NCBI GenBank assembly: GCA_031275525.1
Contig: JAISOP010000162.1
Coordinates: 1 to 7,712, forward strand
Reading direction: 5' to 3'
Origin: Tannerella sp.
GTDB lineage: Bacteria; Bacteroidota; Bacteroidia; Bacteroidales; Tannerellaceae
Length of the DNA stretch: 7,712 nucleotides
Shown: positions 1 to 5,795 of the stretch, piece after piece
Numbering within the stretch: position 1 is the first letter of the stretch
How the letters are laid out: every line of letters begins with the position of its first letter
Notes under the pieces: generated by a model
The model's database searches: none
Told to the model about the DNA's origin: nothing
Seen by the model: the letters and a program-made list of their open reading frames with translations, nothing else
Program-made: the position numbers and the translations under genes

Positions 1-115
1 GCTACGCAGAAAAAAAGAAAAGGTCCGCGAATGCACGCGAATATCCGCGAATCATTTATTCACGTTCATTCGCGTGCATTCGCGGACCACTTTTTCTTTC
101 TCAGCGGAGCGTAGC
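1..115. repeat. Long imperfect inverted repeat (intergenic)
   Basis: Two perfect 21-bp arms (22-42 and 68-88) pair around a 25-nt loop. Outside them the arms continue imperfectly: gctacgc at 1-7 mirrors gcgtagc at 109-115, and A-rich 9-21 mirrors T-rich 91-99. The right arm has about six extra bases, and a GTAGC-type tandem (gcgtagcgtagcg, 109-121) sits at its outer edge. The arms are themselves built from repeated cgcgaat words, a third of which lies in the loop. No coding sequence is visible. It could be a dispersed intergenic repeat of the REP or MITE sort; the left arm may extend beyond the window. The pairing is read directly; the class is inference. Confidence 0.8.
8..88 (-). terminator. 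Probable intrinsic terminator of the leftward operon
   Basis: Read on the minus strand, the perfect 21-bp GC-rich hairpin (88-68 with 42-22) is followed at once by ttttctttttttc (21-9). That is the form of a rho-independent terminator. It lies about 125 nt beyond the stop codon of the ferric-reductase-like gene. On the plus strand the same hairpin is followed by actttttctttc (89-100), so it may work in both directions and also stop a convergent transcript entering from the left. The 25-nt loop is longer than usual, so this is likely rather than certain. Confidence 0.55.
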
Positions 116-141
116 GTAGCGTGGGGAGGGGAAGAAAGGCA

Positions 142-207
142 GATTCAAAGATTCAATGATTCAAAGATTCAAAAGGCTCGTTTTTTTGAATCTTTGAATC
201 ATTGAAT
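142..207. repeat. Tandem 8-mers with an inverted copy (24-bp hairpin)
   Basis: Four consecutive 8-mers (gattcaaa, gattcaat, gattcaaa, gattcaaa) fill 142-173. The last three units reappear inverted at 184-207. This gives a perfect 24-bp stem (151-174 with 184-207) around a 9-nt loop. The stem is AT-rich and has no T tract after it in either direction, so it is a poor intrinsic terminator, though it may protect the 3' end of the leftward mRNA because it starts only 6 nt past the stop codon at 213-215. Confidence 0.85.
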
Positions 208-212
208 TCTCT

Positions 213-1295
213 TTAATGTATATTCCGTCTTTTGGCGGCATCCTGTTTGGCTTTTCTCAGCCGGAGATACAGGTACGACCCGAAAATCAGGAGAAGGGAG
301 GCGATATGTATGTACTGCCGCGTCTGCGAACCGACCTTGATGTCGGTAAAACTCCAGGTTGGCGGACGTCCGCCGCCGGATGGAGCGACGGTTCCGGTGG
401 GGGAGCCGCTTCCTCCCGGACTGGCCGTTTCGGGCCGGTTGCCGCCACGCCGACCGGTTGACGGCGTGGCGTCGCCGTTGCCGCCGCGTTCACGGTCTCC
501 CGTTCGCTGCTGCACGCCCTGGTTTTCTGCGCTACGGACCTCCGACGCCACGCCGCTCTCCGTTGCGCTTACTTCCGTTGCCGCAGGATGCGCCCCTCTG
601 CCTCCCCTGGGATTCAGCATGGAACCGGTCTGTATGCCGATGGCATGGATGAACAGCAGGGCATACAGGACGTAGGACCATCGCTGCAATTTCTTCCACC
701 CGGCGCTTCCCATGCGTTTGCGGACGGAATCGAAAGAGGTGATCCACAGCGGAAGGAACAGCGCCAGCAGCAGGAGGCCCAGCACAAAACTGAAATTCGA
801 TATGCCTGCGCCCAGTACGTTGGTTACTCTTCCGCTTGCCAGATATTCCTCCTGATGGGTGAAAAATTGGAGGGCATTCAAACCGCTCGTGAAGCGAATC
901 AGGGAATGCGTCAGTATCGGGAAGCCCGACAGGATGGACAGTTCCTTGCGTATGGCGAGCAGTTTTTTCACATACGGGTTTTTAGGATTCAAAGCGCCCG
1001 TGTACATGATGATAACCAGCAGGGGGAAACCCAGCGTCCCCGCATGGATATAATCCCTCGTGAGGCCGCTCATAAAGGGGATCCGGAAACTAAGCCCTTC
1101 CATTCCCAACAGCCTGCCGATAAAAGGAATCGCGACTAAGGCAAAGGGTACGGCAAAGACGAGGTAATAGACCGTCGCATGTCGTTTGATGGATTTCGAC
1201 AGTAAAACAGCCAGCAGGGTCAGAACGCCCAGCGCCGTGAGCAACGGCGCCAGGGTGTTCAGGAACTGGATAAAGTCAATGAATAGCTTAACCAT
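213..1295 (-). CDS. Ferric-reductase-like (MsrQ/YedZ-type) inner-membrane heme protein with a low-complexity loop
   Basis: This 360-aa protein has about seven membrane segments, near residues 10-33, 41-62, 83-101, 118-138, 165-187, 206-224 and 327-345. The core (83-224) matches the ferric reductase-like transmembrane family and looks most like MsrQ/YedZ: an ITS motif (185-187) before a basic loop, then GWKKLQRWSY and a His 13 residues after the Gln. Candidate heme ligands are H84, H130 and H217, all placed toward the periplasmic side by the positive-inside rule. The MsrQ His that normally sits at Q204 is absent. No flavin or NAD(P)H domain is present, so electrons must come from quinol or a partner protein. 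Residues 228-312 are a hydrophilic Gly/Pro/Ser/Thr/Arg-rich insert between the last two helices, predicted periplasmic. The ATG lies 7 nt after the stop of the DUF4374 gene, implying co-transcription and perhaps translational coupling. Inferred role: reduction of imported ferric siderophore iron. Family is fairly sure; substrate is not shown. Confidence 0.8.
   Translation of the reverse strand: MVKLFIDFIQFLNTLAPLLTALGVLTLLAVLLSKSIKRHATVYYLVFAVPFALVAIPFIGRLLGMEGLSFRIPFMSGLTRDYIHAGTLGFPLLVIIMYTGALNPKNPYVKKLLAIRKELSILSGFPILTHSLIRFTSGLNALQFFTHQEEYLASGRVTNVLGAGISNFSFVLGLLLLALFLPLWITSFDSVRKRMGSAGWKKLQRWSYVLYALLFIHAIGIQTGSMLNPRGGRGAHPAATEVSATESGVASEVRSAENQGVQQRTGDRERGGNGDATPSTGRRGGNRPETASPGGSGSPTGTVAPSGGGRPPTWSFTDIKVGSQTRQYIHIASLLLIFGSYLYLRLRKAKQDAAKRRNIH
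360..614 (-). other. Low-complexity, GC-rich insert within the membrane protein gene
   Basis: These bases encode residues 228-312 of the ferric-reductase-like protein. The translation is rich in Gly, Arg, Pro, Ser and Thr and lacks hydrophobic segments, with short runs such as GGRG, GGNG, GRRGG, GGSGS and SGGGRPP. The DNA is clearly more GC-rich than the flanking helices and contains self-complementary stretches: a 14-bp palindrome at 361-374 and a 9-bp hairpin at 444-452/462-470. The reading frame stays open through to a convincing final helix, so it looks like a genuine disordered loop rather than a frameshift. Confidence 0.8.
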
Positions 1296-1302
1296 AATTG
1301 TA

Positions 1303-2613
1303 TCATTCTAACGGGTACAGTTTTCCTACGGCGCCGATGCTGGTGCAGGTCACGACGACGCCTTTCGTGGCGACGGCCGTTTTCACGTCGATGGCGTAGA
1401 TGGCGGGCTGGCCGGCGGTCTGGCCTTCGGGGGCGGCCTCGACGACCGGCATGTAAACGGTTTCGCCTTCGATATGGGGCGTGCTGCCGAAACTGCCGAT
1501 CAGGTCAAGCTCCGGCAGGCCCGTGACCCAGGTCAGCGTTTGGGAGGCGACGTTGATCACGGCCAGTTTTCTCGTGTCGCCCATTGCCGTGACGGTTTCG
1601 GTGGTGTACATCTGGAGCAGGAAGTAATCTCCCGATACGTACCATACCTTGAACAGGTGGTTCCCCCCGGCTGCCGTCTGGATGTCGAAATAATAGTCTT
1701 TGTCAAACTCTTCTGTTCCCGCATTGATGCGTATGACGCCCGATTTTTTGGTCGTCTTGCTATCGTAGGCCGACGAAAAGACGTAGATATTATCCCGGTC
1801 GTCGGCAGCAATATTGGAGTAAAATTGCGAACGGAAACGCGAACTGGCATAGCTCAGGCGGTCGTCACGCAAGATTTTGGGGTTTTCAAAGTTCGTACTG
1901 CTGAAGATGGCTACCCAGACGCTGTCGGGGTAAACGGTGGCGTTGGTATAAGGCTCCCCCGGGACTCCCTGCGCCACCCCGTAGGCGCTGAGGCCAATCG
2001 GACAGACGGCGGTAAACAGTTTGCCGTTGACGTCCACGATGCCCGAAAAGGTGACGTATTCGCCGGTGCCGAGGTAGTTTTCGGTCGAAATGGTTTTCGT
2101 ATTCAGGGTCTGGGCTTCGGTATCCAGGATGGTGAACGTCACTCCCTGCTGGAGATTGCCTGCCTCGTCCGCCATCTTAGTGGCGCCGGCAGCCGCGGTG
2201 ACGATCGTTGAACCGTAAGGGCCGTAGGTCGTGAAGCGGTTGGTGATTTCAAACTTGACGCCCCGTTCCTTGATTTTCCCCTGTTCGTCCAGGATGTAGG
2301 ACGATCCGATGCCGGGATTGCCCTGGTTATAAACCAGCCGGTAGAGATACTTTTGGTTGGGCATAAAAATCCATGCCGTAGCCGATTCGGTCTCAGCGCC
2401 TGCCTCGACGATGGTCAGTTCGCCCTCGTCCAGTTTGTCGGTCTGCAACAGATAGGCAGCCTCGTCGCTGGATGCGGCAATGATGTACGAGCCTTTGTCT
2501 TCGACCGTCGGGTCTTCGATTATCGGCTCTTCGCCGCCGTTACTGTTCTTGTCGCAGGATACGGCAAAAAAGGCGCTCACCGCCACTAAACTTAAAAATA
2601 CATTCTTCTTCAT
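1303..2613 (-). CDS. DUF4374 lipoprotein, XusB-like siderophore-binding candidate
   Basis: The 436-aa protein begins with a lipoprotein signal peptide: MKKN, a hydrophobic stretch, and lipobox AVSC with the lipidated Cys at 20. An acidic, flexible linker follows (about 21-42), which fits export to the outer-membrane surface in Bacteroidota. The rest has the look of DUF4374 proteins: repeated beta-rich units such as YIIAASSDEAAYLLQTD, DDRDNIYVFSS and LAVINVASQTLTWVTGLP, suggestive of a beta-propeller. In Bacteroides thetaiotaomicron, XusB of this family is a surface lipoprotein that binds ferric enterobactin and works with the receptor XusA. Here it follows the TonB receptor by 24 nt and precedes the reductase-like gene by 7 nt, the matching context. 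Family assignment comes from recalled pattern, not a search; siderophore binding is inferred by analogy and the ligand is unknown. Full length, no obvious damage. Confidence 0.8.
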   Translation of the reverse strand: MKKNVFLSLVAVSAFFAVSCDKNSNGGEEPIIEDPTVEDKGSYIIAASSDEAAYLLQTDKLDEGELTIVEAGAETESATAWIFMPNQKYLYRLVYNQGNPGIGSSYILDEQGKIKERGVKFEITNRFTTYGPYGSTIVTAAAGATKMADEAGNLQQGVTFTILDTEAQTLNTKTISTENYLGTGEYVTFSGIVDVNGKLFTAVCPIGLSAYGVAQGVPGEPYTNATVYPDSVWVAIFSSTNFENPKILRDDRLSYASSRFRSQFYSNIAADDRDNIYVFSSAYDSKTTKKSGVIRINAGTEEFDKDYYFDIQTAAGGNHLFKVWYVSGDYFLLQMYTTETVTAMGDTRKLAVINVASQTLTWVTGLPELDLIGSFGSTPHIEGETVYMPVVEAAPEGQTAGQPAIYAIDVKTAVATKGVVVTCTSIGAVGKLYPLE

Positions 2614-2637
2614 TTTGCTGATAATTTAAAATTCAAC

Positions 2638-5043
2638 TTACTTGTGATCTACTAAAAAATTAATAAAATATCTCACCTTGAGATAGAAAGCCCTTCCGGG
2701 TTTCTGCAGACTGAAATTGTCGTACAGTTTTTCGTCGGTCAGGTTTTTACACTCTGCCGTGATATTGTAGCGTCCGTTTCCGAGGGTATAGGTGAGGCTG
2801 AGGTCGTGCGAAAACTGGGTCGGCACCACTCTTTTGGACGTCGCGCCGTGGCGTTCGGAATAGAGCGGGAATTCGTGTACGTAATTGCCGTTATAGCCGA
2901 AACTCAGGTGGTTGGTTTTGCGGAGGAAATTTTTCCACACATATTCGAGGTCGCCGGAAGCGAAAAAGTACGGGATATTCGGCATCCGTGCATGATAGGT
3001 CGTACTGGCCGAGGCGCCCATCGTTTCCGGTTCGTTGTCGCGGATGTTCTGGGAGGTGGCGTTCAGGCCTGCGGAGACGATATTTTTGTACGAATAGCGG
3101 ATTTCCCCTTCCAGGCTGACGTTGCGTACATAGCCGTGATTGACGTGCGAGGCGTAGTATTTGCCCGAATAGCTGTCGGTGACGCGGCGGATGTAATCCT
3201 TCGTGTTGCGCAGGATGTAGCCCGCGTCAATATAAAGGAAGTGCGTCCGGTTGAAATCGTGGCTGTAGGACAAATTGAGATTGTAATTGTCGCTGTTTTC
3301 GGCTTTCAGGCCGGTCGAACCGCGTTCAAGTTCTTCATTGCCGAAAAGTTCGTTGTCGGTGGGCAACCGGTAGGTCTTTTCGTAGGAGAGCTTGCCCTGC
3401 AAATCTTTCCAGAAATAAGTACCGGCAATGCCGTAGCCCGTAGCGGTGAATGTTTCGCTGAAGATCGCGTAGCTCGTGTGGCCCGTATCGGTCGAAACGT
3501 CTTTGGGGCCTTTGCTGTACTGGAGGTAATGTTTCCCGAAAAGGGACACGTTCCACCGGTTCTCGAAGTTCAGTTTATAGGACAGCCCGGCCACGTTTTT
3601 CTGCGACACCTTGGGCATGGTATCGGTAGCCAGCAGGGTGGCATCGGGCGAGGAGCGGGTGTTGCGGTCGAAGGATGAAAACACGTTGTTCAGTATCAGC
3701 GAATGATATTCGTTGATACGGTAATGCGCCGTGAAGGTCATATTTCCGTTTTTATTTTCGTACTCCGAGTCCTGGTAACGCTGTTCGCCGATTTTCCCGC
3801 CGGCATATTTCGATTCGCCGCGCCAGTTGTATTCAAAGGTTGCGGTATCTATATTGTGCGTCAGGTTTTGGTTGTAATTGGCCGTCAGGTTTACGTCCAA
3901 CCCTGTGATGAAAAGGTTTCGTTTCACGTACTGGAACGAAGGCATCAGGGTTTCGCCCCGGCTGTGTTTCTGACCGTAAACGACGTCCTGTCGCACGCCG
4001 TTTTGGGTTTCTTTGTACACCTTCCCGGCGTTGAGGCTCAGGACCAGCCGGTCGGCAAACGGCCGGTTCACGAATCCCGTCCGCAGGATCACCGTTTCGT
4101 TGTGATACGCGTCGTGAAAGCGTTTGATACGTTCCACCTTATCACTGTTGATCTGTCCCGTTTCCAAATCCTTGACCGCGTTTTCTATCCAATAATCATT
4201 ATCCGAATAGTTCTGGAAGGCACTCAATTCGACCATGAATCCGTTTTTAGCCGTATAGCCGGCGTTGACCGACGAGCGGTGCGTATTGAACGAGCCATAG
4301 GAATAAGACGCATCGACGAACGTCCGGCGCTGCCGGTTGGTGACGATGTTCACCGCTCCGCCGATCGCATCGGCGCCGAACCCCACCGGCACCACCCCTT
4401 TATAGATCTCAATCCGCTCGGCCAGGTTGACGGGGATGTTGTTGATCTGGAAAGAGGCCCCCATGCCTTCCATTGGCACGCCGTCCAGGAAAAACTTGAC
4501 ATGCCGTCCCGAAAAGCCGTTGAGCGAGAAGTGCAGGTCGGAACCCAACCCGCCCGATTCGCGTATCTTCACGCCCGACACCCTGCTCATGGCATGTGCC
4601 AGGTCGAGCGTCGTATTCTGCAAACTCTTCGCGTCGATGGCCACCACATTAAAGGAAGATTCCTTCACGCGCTGTACCGGCGATTTGGCCTCGACCACCA
4701 CTTCGTCCAGTTGCGCCGACTTCTCTTCCATACATATATCTATCTTCCCCGCCCCGGCTTCAGGCGAGAGGTGGACGTCCTTCCGGACGGTTTCCATCCC
4801 TATAAACGAAAATTCAAGGGTATATTCCCCGCCCTGCTTTGAGGCCGGACTGGAAATAAGATATTTTCCGTAATGATCGGTTGCGCCGCCGGTGTTTGTT
4901 CCGGCGATCCTCACGGTAACGCCTGCCAGAGGCTGTTTATCGGCACAACTTGTTACCACGCCGCTTATGCTTTGAGCATTGGATGTAACTGACATAAATA
5001 AGAGAAGGTAGCCCGCAAAAAAAATCCATCTGTAATAATTCAT
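2638..5043 (-). CDS. TonB-dependent outer-membrane receptor, XusA-like siderophore receptor candidate
   Basis: The 801-aa protein starts with a signal peptide (1-23, likely cut after SNA). Next come a carboxypeptidase-regulatory-like beta domain (about 26-105, ISGVVTSCADKQPLAGVTVRIAG), a TonB-box-like segment (LDEVVVEA, 112-119), a plug domain (about 125-237, with LNGFSGRHVKFFLDGVPMEG and GADAIGGAVNIVTN) and a 22-strand-type barrel to the end. Absence of SusD and presence of a DUF4374 lipoprotein downstream point to ferric siderophore rather than glycan import. The ATG at 5043 is chosen because a signal peptide starts there and because the promoter at 5067-5097 would begin transcription at about 5060, downstream of any longer start. 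The last barrel strand ends in FINF, followed by five extra residues (LVDHK), whereas barrel proteins usually end in an aromatic residue. It heads the operon. Receptor class is certain; substrate is inference. Confidence 0.93.
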   Translation of the reverse strand: MNYYRWIFFAGYLLLFMSVTSNAQSISGVVTSCADKQPLAGVTVRIAGTNTGGATDHYGKYLISSPASKQGGEYTLEFSFIGMETVRKDVHLSPEAGAGKIDICMEEKSAQLDEVVVEAKSPVQRVKESSFNVVAIDAKSLQNTTLDLAHAMSRVSGVKIRESGGLGSDLHFSLNGFSGRHVKFFLDGVPMEGMGASFQINNIPVNLAERIEIYKGVVPVGFGADAIGGAVNIVTNRQRRTFVDASYSYGSFNTHRSSVNAGYTAKNGFMVELSAFQNYSDNDYWIENAVKDLETGQINSDKVERIKRFHDAYHNETVILRTGFVNRPFADRLVLSLNAGKVYKETQNGVRQDVVYGQKHSRGETLMPSFQYVKRNLFITGLDVNLTANYNQNLTHNIDTATFEYNWRGESKYAGGKIGEQRYQDSEYENKNGNMTFTAHYRINEYHSLILNNVFSSFDRNTRSSPDATLLATDTMPKVSQKNVAGLSYKLNFENRWNVSLFGKHYLQYSKGPKDVSTDTGHTSYAIFSETFTATGYGIAGTYFWKDLQGKLSYEKTYRLPTDNELFGNEELERGSTGLKAENSDNYNLNLSYSHDFNRTHFLYIDAGYILRNTKDYIRRVTDSYSGKYYASHVNHGYVRNVSLEGEIRYSYKNIVSAGLNATSQNIRDNEPETMGASASTTYHARMPNIPYFFASGDLEYVWKNFLRKTNHLSFGYNGNYVHEFPLYSERHGATSKRVVPTQFSHDLSLTYTLGNGRYNITAECKNLTDEKLYDNFSLQKPGRAFYLKVRYFINFLVDHK

Positions 5044-5066
5044 AAAATACTTGTATAAAACCGGTG

Positions 5067-5097
5067 CAAAGGTACGGCAGGCATCAAGGGTGTACAA
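5067..5097 (-). promoter_or_regulatory. Bacteroidota-type promoter of the leftward siderophore operon
   Basis: On the minus strand TACCTTTG (5074-5067) fits the -7 consensus TAnnTTTG, and TTG (5097-5095) lies exactly 20 nt upstream as the -33 element. Transcription would start near 5060, giving a leader of only about 17 nt, AT-rich and without a clear Shine-Dalgarno, as is common in this phylum. This supports the ATG at 5043. No binding site for an iron regulator could be recognised with confidence. Confidence 0.75.
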
Positions 5098-5167
5098 TCG
5101 CAATATGTGGGGATATGTTAACATCTTCCTCATTACTATTGGGGATAAATGCCCTTCGTGGCGGGAA

Positions 5168-5228
5168 GGTTCATTCTTTGTTTGAAGCGCTATGGGAATG
5201 GAGAATGGAGAATTTTCATCCCCCCCCA
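5168..5228. other. Simple-sequence stretch in the divergent intergenic region
   Basis: A motif ggttcattcttt (5168-5179) recurs at 5377-5389 and, inverted, at 5438-5450. A 7-mer tandem (gaatgga at 5196-5202 and 5203-5209, then gaa) follows, then a run of eight C (5220-5227). No plausible gene is seen in 5098-5497; short open frames here lack family features, promoters and start signals. Confidence 0.5.
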
Positions 5229-5287
5229 CGGCGGCCTGCGGATGAAGAGGTTGTTCCATTTCTCAAACCGCTCTGTATCAGACCGCC

Positions 5288-5376
5288 ATTAGGGAAGTCG
5301 ACTTCCATGCATTAGGGAAGTCGACTTCCATGCATTAGGGAAGCCGACTTCCATGCATTAGGGAAGCCGGCTTCCC
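5288..5376. repeat. Four tandem 23-bp palindromic repeats
   Basis: Units begin at 5288, 5311, 5334 and 5357, the last one partial (20 nt). Each is attaggga followed by the rest of a palindrome and, except the last, atgc. The palindrome cores are ggaagtcgacttcc (5293-5306 and 5316-5329), ggaagccgacttcc (5339-5352, one mismatched pair) and ggaagccggcttcc (5362-5375, perfect and extended to 16 bp). The array lies between the divergent promoters, about 190 bp from the leftward -33 box and about 120 bp from the rightward one. It could be a variable-number tandem repeat, a cluster of operator sites for a dimeric protein, or structured RNA. The repeats are read directly; function is unknown. Confidence 0.9.
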
Positions 5377-5451
5377 GGTTCATTCTTTTGATTGAAATGG
5401 AAGACAAAGGGATACGCAAAATGCATCACGCCTCAAAAAAAGAATGAACCG
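5376..5451. repeat. 14-bp inverted repeat upstream of the cyd promoter
   Basis: cggttcattctttt (5376-5389) is perfectly complementary to aaaagaatgaaccg (5438-5451), with 48 nt between. Just outside, cccgg (5374-5378) overlaps the first arm and ccggg (5453-5457) follows the second, so pairing may extend imperfectly. The left arm abuts the last unit of the 23-bp array. The spacing is long for a hairpin; two sites for one DNA-binding protein or the ends of a small inserted element are alternatives. Confidence 0.65.
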
Positions 5452-5497
5452 CCGGGAATGAAAACAGGTGATTTCCGTTTTTTTATGAAAAAGATGC

Positions 5498-5527
5498 TTT
5501 GAAGAATGATTTTCCTGTTTATATTTG
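5498..5527 (+). promoter_or_regulatory. Bacteroidota-type promoter of the DUF4492-cydAB operon
   Basis: TATATTTG (5520-5527) fits the -7 consensus TAnnTTTG, and TTTG (5498-5501) stands 18 nt upstream as the -33 element. Transcription would start near 5534, leaving a leader of about 27 nt that carries a weak purine-rich ribosome site (agcagga, 5548-5554) before the ATG at 5561. A 9-bp inverted pair, atttccgtt (5471-5479) and aacggaaat (5529-5537), brackets the promoter. Confidence 0.72.
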
Positions 5528-5560
5528 CAACGGAAATTAAAAAAAATAGCAGGATAAGTC

Positions 5561-5788
5561 ATGAAAAATGAATCTATACTGTGGCGGGTATTCCGTTTTT
5601 ATGTGGACGGTTTCCGGAGTATGACGGTGGGGAAAACACTGTGGTGTATCATTTTGATAAAACTGTTTATCATGTTTTGCTTGTTGAAACCTTTCTTTTT
5701 CCCCCGTTTCCTGGGACAGTTTGACACGCGTAGCGAGCAAGAGGAGTACGTTTCCTCCGAATTAGTAGATAGAGCTATTATTCCTTAA
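5561..5788 (+). CDS. DUF4492 small membrane protein linked to cytochrome bd
   Basis: This 75-aa protein has an amphipathic start with FRFYVDGFRSMT (11-22), then GKTLW (24-28), one strong membrane helix (about 26-47, IILIKLFIMFCLLKPFFF) with FFFPRFL at its end, and a short polar tail. The FYxDGFRxMTxGKxLW pattern and the LIKLFIMF helix are those I associate with DUF4492, a family found just ahead of cydA in Bacteroidota. It begins the operon and ends 7 nt before cydA. Its function is not established; by position and size it could be an assembly factor or an accessory subunit in the way CydX serves the E. coli enzyme, although it shows no evident similarity to CydX. Confidence 0.85.
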   Translation: MKNESILWRVFRFYVDGFRSMTVGKTLWCIILIKLFIMFCLLKPFFFPRFLGQFDTRSEQEEYVSSELVDRAIIP

Positions 5789-5795
5789 AAACTAT

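Noticed and set aside
444..470. 9-bp hairpin as an internal terminator
   Set aside because: It lies in the coding low-complexity stretch, is not followed by a T tract, and the frame continues to a convincing final helix.
1474..2211. Plus-strand open frame of 245 codons
   Set aside because: It is antisense to the DUF4374 gene, which has a clear lipoprotein start; no domain or start signal is seen.
3703..4842. Plus-strand open frame of 379 codons
   Set aside because: It lies wholly antisense to the receptor gene, has no recognisable domain and is rich in His, Arg and Val as expected for a complement-strand shadow.
5046..5055. Palindrome atacttgtat in the receptor leader as an iron-regulator operator
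   Set aside because: Symmetry covers only four bases each side and does not extend; it does not match a Fur-type site that I can recognise.
5044..5259. Upstream extension of the TonB receptor frame to an ATG at 5259 (72 more residues)
   Set aside because: The extra residues show no signal peptide or domain, they would bury the signal peptide that begins at 5043, and the promoter lies inside them.
5288..5376. CRISPR array
   Set aside because: The 23-bp units are directly abutting with no unique spacers, and no cas gene is near.
5380..5740. Two minus-strand short frames (5380-5562 and 5537-5740)
   Set aside because: They overlap the cyd promoter and the DUF4492 gene, with no conserved features and no promoter of their own visible.
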